Below are positions 1 to 8,665 of a stretch of 62,390 nt of DNA, piece by piece. The notes beneath the pieces were generated by a model. That model was not told where the DNA came from. It did no database searches and worked only from the letters and a program-made list of their open reading frames with translations. Both the position numbers and the translations under genes were made by a program. This DNA comes from Pseudidiomarina sp. (GTDB taxonomy: Bacteria > Pseudomonadota > Gammaproteobacteria > Enterobacterales > Alteromonadaceae): NCBI GenBank assembly GCA_023260975.1, contig JALQTK010000007.1:5344-67733 (forward strand), read 5' to 3'. The stretch's first letter is position 1; each line of letters starts with the position of its first letter.

Positions 1-476
1 TCGCCAGCCGCCCAAGCAGCTAGCCAGTGCGGCCGGTACATCTGATATTGGTCATACAAATCGGCCAAGCGCTCGGCCAGTTGGTAAAGTTTGCGCTGAT
101 CGGCATCATCAGCCACATAGTCGCGCAGCGATTCAAAGCGCGAGTCGGCCAATTGACTCGGCAATAGCCGCAACAAACGCCAAACTAAACGCTTTTTGTC
201 AAACGGTGAGGTGGTCGGCAGATCATCACCGAGCACTGCCCGGTACAATTGCCACTGCAATCTTGCTGGTAAGGTGACTTGCAACATCGCAGCTATACCC
301 ACCTGCTGGGCTAAGTTAATCTTTAACCACTGGGCAATACCGTTTGATTGAACCAACACGGTTTCAGTATCAAGCGGGTCGAGAGGATAGTTCCTTGTGA
401 GACGCACCACCAAATCGGTCAGTTCCTCTAACCTATGGCTGTGCGCAACAATAAATCCTGGAGTTAAATCACTCAT
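1..476 (-). CDS. recC: RecC, exodeoxyribonuclease V gamma subunit (N-terminal part, cut by left edge)
   Basis: RecC is the Chi-recognising subunit of the RecBCD helicase-nuclease that starts repair of DNA double-strand breaks. Only the first 158 codons lie in the window; the frame is open to the left edge. The translation, starting MSDLTPGFIVAHSHRLEEL, follows the RecC amino terminus closely: a VQSNGIAQWLK segment, LPARLQWQLYRAVL, then KRLVWRLLRLLP and DADQRKLYQLAERLADLYDQ, in the family order. The ATG start is preceded by AGAGAGG seven bases upstream, a good ribosome site. It is transcribed leftwards, away from the neighbouring gene. Assignment is from recognised family sequence; the rest of the gene and any recB/recD neighbours are outside the window. 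Confidence 0.9.
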   Translation of the reverse strand, partial: MSDLTPGFIVAHSHRLEELTDLVVRLTRNYPLDPLDTETVLVQSNGIAQWLKINLAQQVGIAAMLQVTLPARLQWQLYRAVLGDDLPTTSPFDKKRLVWRLLRLLPSQLADSRFESLRDYVADDADQRKLYQLAERLADLYDQYQMYRPHWLAAWAAG

Positions 477-491
477 TGCTAATCCTCTCTA

Positions 492-520
492 TGCATGTCG
501 TCATCCTACCTAAACATGCA
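492..520. repeat. Inverted repeat upstream of recC
   Basis: Arms TGCATGT (492-498) and ACATGCA (514-520) are exact reverse complements separated by 15 bases, 16 bases upstream of the recC start. It could be an operator or chance. Otherwise the 218-base gap from 477 to 694 shows only the recC ribosome site and AT-rich sequence before the next gene. Confidence 0.25.
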
Positions 521-694
521 AAGCCACACTAGCATCGATTTACGACAGCATGTGTCGCATTGAAATGCTCGCTTGCTATTTTTTACCCATCATAAACCAG
601 CCACTTGCGCACTGGTTTAGCTTGCATCGAATAAAAACTCCACTCAAGATGGTGATAATAAATCAAATCTTTCACCACCAAGTGGCTAATCACC

Positions 695-1201
695 ATGCAA
701 AACTTTCGCCTTATTTTGATTTTTTTGAGCATCGCACTAATTCAGTTTGGGCTCACCGCGCATGCGAGTGATGACTTAACCTCACTGAAAAATTTTCGCT
801 ACGGTGCTGATCATATCAGTTCCGCTCAACCCAGTGCTGAACACCTTCGGGCACTGGCGGCGCAGGGTGTAACGGTAGTCATCAATTTTCGTGACGATGC
901 ACTCGCGGAAGAGCCGAGTTGGGCGACTGCCGCTGGTATGGCCTATTATCATATTCCAATCGCCGATGGCAACGAGCTAAGCGCCGCCAAAGTAGCCCAA
1001 CTAGACCAGCTGTTTAACGCCATTGCCGGGCAAAAAGCGTTGCTCCACTGCTCTACCGGTAACCGCGCTGCCGCTATGCTGGCACTACATGCCGCCTGGC
1101 ATCAGGATGCTAGTGTTGAACAAGCGCTTGCCATCGGCCAGCACCATGGCCTTGACAGCGAAACCTTATTGCAACGTGTGCAAGAGCTGCTAAAACGGTA
1201 A
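695..1201 (+). CDS. Secreted phosphatase-like protein (DUF442 / dual-specificity phosphatase fold)
   Basis: A 168-residue protein with a Sec signal peptide (about residues 1-24, ending in an AHA-type cleavage site) and a small cysteine-phosphatase-like domain. The signature is HCSTGNR, with Cys119 and Arg124, a Cys-X4-Arg loop as in the DUF442 family (the domain fused to Blh proteins) rather than the classical Cys-X5-Arg. The early pattern 'SSAQPSAEHLRALAAQGVTVVINFR' region (residues about 42-66) also fits tyrosine/dual-specificity phosphatase-like folds. Probable location is the periplasm. The substrate cannot be told from sequence. It stands alone between recC (divergent) and trhO, which begins 72 bases downstream. 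Confidence 0.7.
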   Translation: MQNFRLILIFLSIALIQFGLTAHASDDLTSLKNFRYGADHISSAQPSAEHLRALAAQGVTVVINFRDDALAEEPSWATAAGMAYYHIPIADGNELSAAKVAQLDQLFNAIAGQKALLHCSTGNRAAAMLALHAAWHQDASVEQALAIGQHHGLDSETLLQRVQELLKR

Positions 1202-1273
1202 TTTTGTGCTAGACTATGCGCGCAATTTTTGACCTCGGATTTGCGATCCGAACCGCCAAAATAGGAACAATTT

Positions 1274-2200
1274 ATGTATATTTGCGCTGCACTCTATAAG
1301 TTTGTGGAACTCAATGACTTTGCCGAATACCGTGAACCACTTTACCACTGTTTAATTGATAACGCCGTTAAAGGCACCCTATTGCTTGCCCGAGAAGGTA
1401 TCAACGGTACCATTTGTGGCAGTCGCGAAGGTATCGATAAGGTCCTTGCCTTTTTGCGTTCACGGCCAGAATTTTCTGATATTGAGCATAAAGAATCACC
1501 CAGCACCAGCCAAGCCTTCTATCGTACTAAGGTGAAACTCAAAAAAGAGATCGTCACTATGGGCGTAGACTGGGTTGACCCGAAGAATATCGTTGGCACC
1601 TATGTAGACGCCAAAGACTGGAATGCACTGATTGCTGACCCTGAGGTCTTACTGATTGATACCCGCAATAAGTACGAGTTTGCGGTCGGTACTTTTGCCG
1701 GCGCGATTAACCCATGTACTGACAGCTTCCGTGAGTTCCCTGAATACGTGCAACAGCACTTAGACCCGAGCAAACACAAAAAAGTGGCGATGTTTTGCAC
1801 CGGCGGTATTCGCTGTGAAAAATCGACGGCTTACCTGAAACAGCAAGGCTTTGACCAGGTCTATCACTTAAAAGGCGGTATTCTTAAATATCTGGAAGAC
1901 ATGCCAGAGCACGATAGCAGCTGGCAAGGTGATTGCTTTGTGTTCGACCAACGCGTGACCGTGCGTCATGGTCTGGTGCAGGGCAACTATGACCAGTGCT
2001 ATGCCTGCCGCATGCCGATTACCGCAGCAGAAATGGCCTCAGAGCACTATGTCAAAGGGGTTAGCTGCCCGCATTGTTATGCCACCACCAGCACTGAGCA
2101 GAAAGCCCGCTTTGCTGAACGCGAGAAGCAAATTCAACTAGCTAAGTTGCGCGGTGAAGAGCATATTCGCGATGGTAAACTGGACCAATTAGCGCACTAA
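1274..2200 (+). CDS. trhO: TrhO, tRNA uridine-34 hydroxylase (rhodanese family, formerly YceA)
   Basis: A 308-residue rhodanese-domain protein. TrhO makes 5-hydroxyuridine at the wobble base of certain tRNAs, using O2. An N-terminal acylphosphatase-like region ([15 protein letters not shown], residues about 37-51) is followed by the rhodanese domain (about 115-215) with the active-site loop [10 protein letters not shown], whose first Cys is residue 175 and second Cys 181. A CxxC...CxxC zinc-like pair (QCYACRMP and SCPHCYAT) lies near the C terminus. The family is usually 310-350 residues, so it is complete. A possible extended -10 (TGCTAGACT at 1207-1215) and a small hairpin (1235-1251) lie in the leader; I regard both as weak. 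Confidence 0.9.
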   Translation: MYICAALYKFVELNDFAEYREPLYHCLIDNAVKGTLLLAREGINGTICGSREGIDKVLAFLRSRPEFSDIEHKESPSTSQAFYRTKVKLKKEIVTMGVDWVDPKNIVGTYVDAKDWNALIADPEVLLIDTRNKYEFAVGTFAGAINPCTDSFREFPEYVQQHLDPSKHKKVAMFCTGGIRCEKSTAYLKQQGFDQVYHLKGGILKYLEDMPEHDSSWQGDCFVFDQRVTVRHGLVQGNYDQCYACRMPITAAEMASEHYVKGVSCPHCYATTSTEQKARFAEREKQIQLAKLRGEEHIRDGKLDQLAH

Positions 2201-2216
2201 CACGTTGTAATAGCAT

Positions 2217-2255
2217 AGGCCGATAATGGCAATCGGCTTATGTTGTTGGTTTTTT
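2217..2255 (+). terminator. Weak candidate terminator after trhO
   Basis: Arms AGGCCGAT (2217-2224) and ATCGGCTT (2232-2239) pair with one G-T pair around a 7-base loop, but the six-T run only begins at 2250, ten bases after the stem. That distance makes intrinsic termination doubtful. Confidence 0.3.
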
Positions 2256-2318
2256 GACCTTGATTTAGGGCAAAATGCCCCCATATCAATATCAAACCAC
2301 AAGCAACAGGAGTGCATC

Positions 2319-2795
2319 ATGCAACAGCTTAATGTGATTGGTCTGCAACAAAAGTCAGCGGGTGAATTGGCCACTAAACTCAACAAACTGCTGGCCAACT
2401 ACCAGATTTTCTACATGAATGTGCGTGGCTTTCACTGGAATGTAAAAGGTAAAGAGTTTTTCCAACTACATGCCAAGTTTGAAGAAACCTACAACGACCT
2501 GCTGCTCAAAGTCGATGAAGTAGCCGAACGTATTTTAACGCTCGGCCAGCGCCCACAGCATGCCTACTCTACTTATATTGAAAACAGTAGTATTGCCGAA
2601 GAGAAAGACGTTCGCGATGGCAACGCCTGTGTCACAGCCATTTTAGATAGCTACCAAGTCATCATCAAATTGCAGCGCGAAATACTCGATTTAGCTAATG
2701 CGGATGGTGACGAGGGCACCGCCAGCTTAATGAGCGATTACATCAAAGCGCAAGAAAAAACCGCCTGGATGCTGAACGCTTATTTGGGTCACTAA
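2319..2795 (+). CDS. Dps/ferritin-like DNA-protection and iron-storage protein
   Basis: A 158-residue Dps-family protein. Dps dodecamers oxidise Fe(II) with peroxide, store the iron and often bind DNA in stress. The ferroxidase residues expected at the dimer interface are present: His39 and Trp40 (FHWNVKG), His51, Glu55, Asp66 and Glu70, with Glu55 where E. coli Dps has Asp. The start at 2319 is chosen because CAGGAG lies seven bases upstream and the protein then begins just before the first helix; an in-frame ATG at 2226 would add 31 residues with no family match. The end overlaps the convergent kinase gene by four bases. No lysine-rich N-terminal tail is seen, so DNA binding is uncertain. 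Confidence 0.9.
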   Translation: MQQLNVIGLQQKSAGELATKLNKLLANYQIFYMNVRGFHWNVKGKEFFQLHAKFEETYNDLLLKVDEVAERILTLGQRPQHAYSTYIENSSIAEEKDVRDGNACVTAILDSYQVIIKLQREILDLANADGDEGTASLMSDYIKAQEKTAWMLNAYLGH

Positions 2796-3568
2796 ACCCG
2801 CTGCAACTGCTCATGCAGTTCATACCAAAGTTGGCTGGTCAGTTCCACCAGCGCCAGCCAATCGGCCAACACAGCAGTATTCACGCTAAAACCGGCGGCA
2901 CCTTCATAAGCGTGCAGGAAGGCACGCATCTGGCTTTGCGAAAGCTGATTGACTTGAATGCTGCTGGCTAAGTCAAAATAGCGCTCACCAATACCAGAAT
3001 ATTCCCAGTCAATAACCAGTGGCTGCGCTGCGACAAAGACATGATGGAAGGCCAAATCATTGTGACAAAACACCGGATGGCTGCCAAAGCTATCAATCAG
3101 TTTACGTTGTTTCTGTAGGCCGCGCTCAAACTGTCTGGCGCGTGCCGCATCAAAACTGGCCAAGGTGTGGCAGTAGCGCTGCAAGCGATTGCGTAATGAC
3201 CAAATACTGACATCAATTTGCAGACGATGAATATGCGCACTGACGGTTGCCAATAGCTGTAGTTTGGCCGTCATGCTGAGTTTTGCCTGGGCTAAATCGT
3301 TACTGCTGATATACGGCTGTAATAATAACCCTTGCACGGCATCATAATGCAGTACCGGTGGCGCCAGACCGGCATCGGCTGCACGCTGCTGAACCCGCAC
3401 TTCTTGGTCACGATCGAGGCCATAAGGGTGATCAAAACGAAAATGTTTGAGCACGTAGGTGTCGCTCAGGGTATTTAATTGGTAGACATCATTGGCAATA
3501 CCACGCAGCAATGGCGTGGTTTCAACCACACCATCAATGGGTAAATGTTCTAACCACTGTTGCAACAT
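2792..3568 (-). CDS. Aminoglycoside-phosphotransferase-fold kinase, probable thiamine (or related alcohol) kinase
   Basis: A 258-residue APH/choline-kinase-fold protein. The catalytic loop is at His169-Asn170-Asp171 and the metal-binding Asp187 is in VIDWEY; both match the ThiK/LicA-type family. In that family the base five residues after the catalytic Asp is normally Asn; here it is His176, an unusual change. It is the last gene of a riboswitch-controlled operon with a PnuC-type permease and a TonB receptor, so thiamine phosphorylation to trap the imported vitamin is the best guess. The ATG at 3568 is preferred; a longer reading from 3709 would run far into the permease gene in another frame. 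The chosen start overlaps the permease end by 19 bases. Function is inferred mainly from context. Confidence 0.7.
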   Translation of the reverse strand: MLQQWLEHLPIDGVVETTPLLRGIANDVYQLNTLSDTYVLKHFRFDHPYGLDRDQEVRVQQRAADAGLAPPVLHYDAVQGLLLQPYISSNDLAQAKLSMTAKLQLLATVSAHIHRLQIDVSIWSLRNRLQRYCHTLASFDAARARQFERGLQKQRKLIDSFGSHPVFCHNDLAFHHVFVAAQPLVIDWEYSGIGERYFDLASSIQVNQLSQSQMRAFLHAYEGAAGFSVNTAVLADWLALVELTSQLWYELHEQLQRV

Positions 3569-4167
3569 GTCGGTTCCGATCGTTGTTGACGTTGCCACTG
3601 CCGCATGGCGTATAACACCAGTATCAAATAGCCTAGGTAGAGCCCACTGGTGGCGACAAAACCCTTGCTGGCGTAGAGATACACATAAACGCTGTCGATA
3701 GCCAACCAATACAACCAGGTAGAAAACAGCTTGCGGGTTAACAACCAGGTCGCAAATAAACTAAATATGGTAGTAAAACTATCGAGCCACACTGCTTCAG
3801 CATTAGTGTACCGCGCTAGCGCCAACGCCACTATAGTACTTATGCTAGACATTAGTACTAGCATCAAGCCATGCCAGCGCCAGCTAAAGCCCTGTTGCTG
3901 AGCCGCAGCGCGCTGGCCACTGCCGTATTGCCATTGCCACCAACCATAGCCGGCTAACAGAATGTAGGCCAGTTGCAGCGCTGACTCCATATACAGGCTA
4001 GCATTCCACATCAGCTCGGCGTAAATACTGCAACTGATCGCCGCGGCCAACCAGCACCATTGCGACTGATACGCCGCCAGCAGCATATAGACCAACGCCA
4101 ATAGCACTGCCACGCCCTCTAGCGGGCTGGTCAATGCCAATTGCTCAAGTAGCCAAGTCATTAGCAT
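3550..4167 (-). CDS. PnuC-family inner-membrane vitamin transporter, probable thiamine transporter PnuT
   Basis: A 205-residue membrane protein with about seven hydrophobic segments and the PnuC-family aromatic motif YGWWQWQYG near the middle, followed by the conserved C-terminal DSVYVYLYASKGF region. PnuC proteins carry nicotinamide riboside by facilitated diffusion; homologues under TPP control (called PnuT) are known to carry thiamine. Position between a TonB receptor and a kinase, all downstream of a TPP riboswitch, points to thiamine. An ATG two codons later (4161) has a better-spaced AAGG. It starts 24 bases after the receptor stop and its end overlaps the kinase. The family call is firm; the substrate is inference. 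Confidence 0.8.
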   Translation of the reverse strand: MLMTWLLEQLALTSPLEGVAVLLALVYMLLAAYQSQWCWLAAAISCSIYAELMWNASLYMESALQLAYILLAGYGWWQWQYGSGQRAAAQQQGFSWRWHGLMLVLMSSISTIVALALARYTNAEAVWLDSFTTIFSLFATWLLTRKLFSTWLYWLAIDSVYVYLYASKGFVATSGLYLGYLILVLYAMRQWQRQQRSEPTCCNSG

Positions 4168-4191
4168 GACCTTGGACTGGTTGATGGCCGT

Positions 4192-6273
4192 TTAAAATGC
4201 ATAGTTTATCGTAACACCCAAGCGCCGCGGCTCGCCAAATTGTTCATAACCTCGCGCTGCATATTCAATACGCGGATCATTACCAAAGAAAAAGCCCCGT
4301 ACACCATAATCACGGTCAGTGATATTGCGGGCCCACAAGCTTACCTGCCAATCAGCCAGCTGGTAATTTACACTGGCATGCACTAACGCTATACGCTGAC
4401 TTTGCTCATTGTGTGAGTCGGAATAATAAAATTTATCTTTGCCATCAACCTGCAGGGTAACCACTAGATCATCATGAAATTGCCACTGCAGCCCACTATT
4501 GATGCTATAGCTTGGCGCATGTGCCAGTTCACGACCACTCATATCAATACCATCTTGGGTAATATAGCCTTGCATGGTGCTGTCCAGTAAACCCAGGTTG
4601 GCAAACCATAACCACTGTTGGTTCAGCTGCTGACGCCATTCGAGCTCAAGCCCATTAACGCGGCCACTAGCAGCATTTTCGATATAGCCAATAAAGGTTT
4701 GTTGCTGATTAATCCAGCCCTTCAGCTGCACCTCGTCGCGATATTGTGCAAATGCTGCTACGGTGAGCTGCTGCGTTTGCTCGGTGTTAGCCCATTTATA
4801 ACCAAGCTCAAGACTACTCAGTAGCTCGGGGGCAAAGGTGCTGCGAGCCAACAAGAAATCGGTGACATCAGTCATTTGTCTGGCAATGGCAGTGCCAATA
4901 GCCTCACCATTCACCCCACCGGTCTTATAACCTCGTGCCAGTGTGCCATACCATAAAGCGCCGTTTCCGCTGCGGTAAGCTAAACTGGCACGACCGCCCC
5001 ACATGGTGTCACTGGGCCGCGCCTGAACAGCGTTGGTATCGTTATAGGGATTACCATAGCGCTCCAATCGGCCGCCCAGGGTGAGCTGCCAAGCGCTATT
5101 CAACTGCAGTTCTAGCTCCCCATATAAAGCGTTGTGGCGATTGCGGTAGTCGCTGGCAAAATCACCACGCTGAAGTTGTTCATCACGCTCGAAATGATAG
5201 AAACCGACTAACCAGTCGCTGGCAACACCGAACCATTGCACCGGCATAGTGCTTAACCAACGCGCTTCAAAGCTGCTTTCTCGGCGCTCACGCAAGTACT
5301 CATCAAAGGATACATATTCCCAGCCCGGAGCAATGCCTTCATACGACCAGTCTTCATCAAAACTATAGGTGCTATCGGCAGCCAACCAACTACCGGCTAA
5401 TTGCAGCTCAGCGCCTTGCCAGCCAAGATAGGTAGCGGCAACTCGCGCAGCCCGGGCGCGCAAATCATCCTCGCCCGGTTGGTCCGACAAGGTCTGCCGA
5501 GTATTATCCAGCGAAAATGCGTCATAACCATTATCTTGGCGGAATGCGTGAAGGGTAGTGCGTAATTGCCAATGTTGGCCAACCTCGCTGAATAGATTAA
5601 ATCGTGCCATTCGCTCAGAGCGCTGCTGGGTATCATCGCGCCCTAAAAAGGTGTTCTCAGTAAAGCCGTCATCGCGGTTTTGGAATACACTTAAACGCGC
5701 CGTACCGAGATCGCCAAGAGCGCCACCCACGGCAAAGCCGCCTTGCCGTAAACCATAGTTACCGACACCGAGTTGCCACAACCCAGCCGCTTGCTCACTG
5801 GCCCGAAGACTTTCTAACACCAACATACCGGCTAAACCATCGGCTCCAAACCGGCCACTTTGCGGGCCGCGATACACTTCCACTTGGCTGATATCAAATA
5901 GCTGTGCGGCTTGGCCCAGACCAGTGTACTGAATACCATCTATTAGCAAGCCTACCGACGGATTAATCGGGTCAACAAACTGACTACGTTCGCCGATACC
6001 ACGAATTTGAATGAAACGAGCACGCGAACTACCGGCCGAGAAATTCACATTGGCAAAGGCATTAAGCGCATCTTCTAGATGGATAGCAGAACGTTGCTCA
6101 AGTTGCTCAGCCGTCAACGCCGAAACACTGGCCGGTGCTTCATTGATGGCAACGCTGCGAAACGTTCCTTGAATGGTGATACGTTCAACCGCAACCGCTT
6201 CAGTTTGTGCATAAGCGGCGGGTATGAGTGCAAGCATAATGGCGCCACAGCACCAAGAAAAACGTGTGAACAT
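4192..6273 (-). CDS. TonB-dependent outer-membrane receptor under TPP riboswitch control (probable thiamine receptor)
   Basis: A 693-residue outer-membrane receptor. A signal peptide (about residues 1-22, ending AYA) is followed by a likely TonB box ERITIQG, a plug domain with the typical IRGIGERSQF, VGLLIDGIQY and VEVYRGPQSGRFGADG segments (about residues 45-150), and a long beta-barrel ending in the aromatic terminal Phe of outer-membrane proteins (LGVTINYAF). TonB receptors of this type take up scarce vitamins or metal chelates. The riboswitch 68 bases upstream and the permease and kinase downstream imply thiamine or a thiamine derivative. The start has AAGGAAA about eight bases upstream. 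Length is normal for the family and no frame break is seen. Confidence 0.85.
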   Translation of the reverse strand: MFTRFSWCCGAIMLALIPAAYAQTEAVAVERITIQGTFRSVAINEAPASVSALTAEQLEQRSAIHLEDALNAFANVNFSAGSSRARFIQIRGIGERSQFVDPINPSVGLLIDGIQYTGLGQAAQLFDISQVEVYRGPQSGRFGADGLAGMLVLESLRASEQAAGLWQLGVGNYGLRQGGFAVGGALGDLGTARLSVFQNRDDGFTENTFLGRDDTQQRSERMARFNLFSEVGQHWQLRTTLHAFRQDNGYDAFSLDNTRQTLSDQPGEDDLRARAARVAATYLGWQGAELQLAGSWLAADSTYSFDEDWSYEGIAPGWEYVSFDEYLRERRESSFEARWLSTMPVQWFGVASDWLVGFYHFERDEQLQRGDFASDYRNRHNALYGELELQLNSAWQLTLGGRLERYGNPYNDTNAVQARPSDTMWGGRASLAYRSGNGALWYGTLARGYKTGGVNGEAIGTAIARQMTDVTDFLLARSTFAPELLSSLELGYKWANTEQTQQLTVAAFAQYRDEVQLKGWINQQQTFIGYIENAASGRVNGLELEWRQQLNQQWLWFANLGLLDSTMQGYITQDGIDMSGRELAHAPSYSINSGLQWQFHDDLVVTLQVDGKDKFYYSDSHNEQSQRIALVHASVNYQLADWQVSLWARNITDRDYGVRGFFFGNDPRIEYAARGYEQFGEPRRLGVTINYAF

Positions 6274-6340
6274 GGATCATTTCCTTATCTACGAGCTCAG
6301 AAACAATCCGGTCGGGCAGGTCAAAAAATGGAGGGTAAGC

Positions 6341-6432
6341 TACCATCCCTACGCCAGTATTAACCGGATCAGGTGCAAAGGGTTTGCAGTTGCATCTCAG
6401 CCGCCACGCAATGGTGTTGGCACCCCTTGGTA
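6341..6432 (-). promoter_or_regulatory. TPP (thiamine pyrophosphate) riboswitch, THI element
   Basis: Read on the minus strand, the conserved aptamer pieces appear in order: GGGGTGCC, GGCTGAGATG, ACCCTTTGCACCTGATC, GGTTAATACTGGCGTAGGGA, with outer arms TACCA and TGGTA closing P1. This is a textbook THI element. It lies in the leader of the TonB receptor operon. A T6 run (6328 to 6323) follows a short stem formed by GGATGG and CCCTCC with one mismatch, which could be part of the expression platform, but I cannot tell whether control is by termination or by translation. Confidence 0.95.
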
Positions 6433-6442
6433 ATGCCCATAA

Positions 6443-6471
6443 AGTATAGCAGCTGACTGCTGCAATACCAA
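6443..6471 (-). promoter_or_regulatory. Sigma-70-type promoter for the riboswitch operon
   Basis: On the minus strand TTGGTA (6471-6466), a 17-base spacer, then TATACT (6448-6443). The predicted start would fall just before the aptamer. It sits immediately after the convergent-side end of fre (stop at 6483). Confidence 0.6.
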
Positions 6472-6482
6472 TACGGACTAGT

Positions 6483-7181
6483 TTACAGATACGCTAGTGC
6501 GTCGCCGTAAAGTTGCGACAGCGGTAAACCCTGCGCATGAAAGCTATCGCGGACTACCCGTACCATGGCAAAACGCCCGGCGACATAGACATCGGCCTCA
6601 GCTAAGTCGGTCTGTTCACTGAGCACCGCTAAATGCACTAGGCCTTGCGCACCGTGCCAATGTTCCGAGGGATGTTCAACCACTGGGTAGTAGCAAAAGT
6701 TGGCATACTGCTCACTCAACTGCTGTAGGCGTTGGTTTTCATATAAATCACCTTCACTACGAACACCCCAATAGAGGCTGATAGGCGCTGGTTTTGCGGC
6801 GGCTAAATACGACTGCAAAATAGACCAGGTATAGGAAAAACCGGTGCCACCAGCGACCAAAATCAGTGGGCGTTCACTATCACTGCGCCACCATGCCTCA
6901 CCTAGCGGCGCTTCAATAGTTACGTAACCCTGCTGACGTGCCTGCTCGATCACCTGATAGGCGTACGGATTATCGGGTAGGGCACCAATATGCAGTTCCA
7001 ACTGCTGTTGCAAACCCGCCGCAGTAGCAATAGAAAATGGTCGTTTATCCTGTTCGCTCATAACCACTTGTAAATAACTTCCAGCAGGAATAGATAGCGC
7101 TTCAGGTAATTCTAAAATGACCCGATACACCATGCTGGTGAGCTGTTCACAGGCACTTACTCGACACTGCAGTTGTTTCAT
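6483..7181 (-). CDS. fre: NAD(P)H-flavin reductase Fre
   Basis: A 232-residue ferredoxin-reductase-family enzyme without its own tightly bound flavin, which reduces free riboflavin, FMN or FAD with NAD(P)H. Seen in the protein: the flavin-binding RPFSIAT (about residues 47-53), the nucleotide-binding [15 protein letters not shown] (about 108-122) and the C-terminal [16 protein letters not shown], all characteristic of E. coli Fre. Its start overlaps the ubiD stop by four bases, so the two are co-translated, as in the ubiD-fre pair of enterobacteria. Reduced flavin may support the prenyl-FMN chemistry UbiD depends on; that link is inference. Confidence 0.93.
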   Translation of the reverse strand: MKQLQCRVSACEQLTSMVYRVILELPEALSIPAGSYLQVVMSEQDKRPFSIATAAGLQQQLELHIGALPDNPYAYQVIEQARQQGYVTIEAPLGEAWWRSDSERPLILVAGGTGFSYTWSILQSYLAAAKPAPISLYWGVRSEGDLYENQRLQQLSEQYANFCYYPVVEHPSEHWHGAQGLVHLAVLSEQTDLAEADVYVAGRFAMVRVVRDSFHAQGLPLSQLYGDALAYL

Positions 7182-8665
7182 GATGACGATTTATCCTGAC
7201 TAAAAATAGCTAACTCATCCCACAACGCATCGACCCGTTGTTGCACCTTACTATCCATAACGATTGGCACACCCCACTCGCGATCGGTTTCACCCGGCCA
7301 TTTATTGGTCGCGTCCATACCCATCTTCGAACCTAAACCGGACACCGGCGAGGCAAAATCCAAATAGTCGATAGGCGTGTTGGCGATCATGGTGGTATCA
7401 CGCATAGGATCCATACGCGTGGTCATCGCCCAAATGACGTCTTTCCAATCGCGCGCATTGATATCATCATCGCAAACGATGACAAACTTGGTATACATAA
7501 ATTGCCGTAAAAACGACCATACTCCCATCATTACGCGCTTGGCATGCCCGGGGTACTGTTTCTTCATTGTAACAATCGCAACACGGTACGAGCAGCCTTC
7601 GGGTGGCAGGTAAAAATCAGTAATTTCCGGAAACTGTTTTTGCAGCAATGGCACAAATACTTCGTTCAATGCCACGCCAAGCACCGCGGGCTCATCGGGT
7701 GGGCGGCCAGTATAGGTGCTATGGTAAATGGGTTGCTTGCGCATGGTTATATGAGTGACCGTAAACACTGGGAATTGGTCAACTTCATTATAGTAGCCGG
7801 TGTGGTCACCATAGGGCCCTTCAGGCGCCATTTCGCCTGGCGCTAAGTAGCCTTCGAGCACAATTTCAGCATGTGCCGGTACTTGCAGATTATTGCTAAC
7901 GCATTGCACTACTTCGGTTTTTCCATCACGCAACAAGCCCGCAAAGGCATATTCTGACAAGCTATCAGGCACTGGCGTTACCGCCCCTAAGATAGTCGCC
8001 GGATCGGCACCTAATGCCACCGCCACAGGAAAATTTTCGCCAGGATGCAGACGCTGCCATTGTTGAAAATCGAGGGCACCGCCGCGATGTGATAGCCAGC
8101 GCATAATGACTTTATTTTTAGCTAATAGCTGTTGCCGATAAATACCTAAATTTTGCCGTTCTTTATCGGGCCCGCGGGTAATCGTTAAGCCCCACGTAAT
8201 CAATGGTGCGACATCGCCCGGCCAACAATGTTGAATCGGCAGCTTGGTGAGATCAACCTCATCACCACTCAGCACCAATTCTTGGCATGGCGCTGATTTG
8301 AGCACCTTCGGCGCCATGCTCAATACTTTTTTATAAATCGGCAATAGATTGAGCGCATCGCGAAAACCCTTCGGCGGCTGTGGCTCTTTCAAAAATGCCA
8401 ATAGTTGGCCTACTTCGCGCAATGCCGCAACCGACTCTTGACCCATACCTAAAGCAACCCGCTCTGGGGTTCCAAATAAGTTAGCAAGCACCGGAATACT
8501 ATGACCCTTGACGTTTTCGAACAGCAACGCTGGACCACCCGCCTTGAGCGTACGATCAGCGATTTCAGTCATCTCTAAATAAGGGTCAATTTCTTGGTTG
8601 ATACGTTTTAATTCACCGCGTTGCTCAAGCAACGCGATGAAATCACGGAGATCTTTATATTTCAC
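7178..8665 (-). CDS. ubiD: UbiD, 3-octaprenyl-4-hydroxybenzoate carboxy-lyase
   Basis: A 495-residue decarboxylase of ubiquinone synthesis that uses prenylated FMN made by UbiX. It matches E. coli UbiD almost end to end (KYKDLRDFI start, PAPCQE-like substrate region, [47 protein letters not shown], and the C-terminal DELAIF). The start is GTG at 8665-8663 and shares one base with the rho stop (TAGTG), so translation is probably coupled to rho. No nearer ATG fits the family start. UbiX is not in this window. Confidence 0.95.
   Translation of the reverse strand: MKYKDLRDFIALLEQRGELKRINQEIDPYLEMTEIADRTLKAGGPALLFENVKGHSIPVLANLFGTPERVALGMGQESVAALREVGQLLAFLKEPQPPKGFRDALNLLPIYKKVLSMAPKVLKSAPCQELVLSGDEVDLTKLPIQHCWPGDVAPLITWGLTITRGPDKERQNLGIYRQQLLAKNKVIMRWLSHRGGALDFQQWQRLHPGENFPVAVALGADPATILGAVTPVPDSLSEYAFAGLLRDGKTEVVQCVSNNLQVPAHAEIVLEGYLAPGEMAPEGPYGDHTGYYNEVDQFPVFTVTHITMRKQPIYHSTYTGRPPDEPAVLGVALNEVFVPLLQKQFPEITDFYLPPEGCSYRVAIVTMKKQYPGHAKRVMMGVWSFLRQFMYTKFVIVCDDDINARDWKDVIWAMTTRMDPMRDTTMIANTPIDYLDFASPVSGLGSKMGMDATNKWPGETDREWGVPIVMDSKVQQRVDALWDELAIFSQDKSSS

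Noticed and set aside
550-771. Open frame of 73 codons overlapping the phosphatase-like gene start
   Set aside because: No ribosome site, no recognisable family; the overlapping frame has a signal peptide and motif.
1235-1251. Hairpin TCGGAT/ATCCGA in the trhO leader as a riboswitch
   Set aside because: Only six pairs, no conserved aptamer sequence.
2226-2318. Upstream extension of the Dps gene
   Set aside because: 31 extra residues without family match; the internal ATG has a strong CAGGAG.
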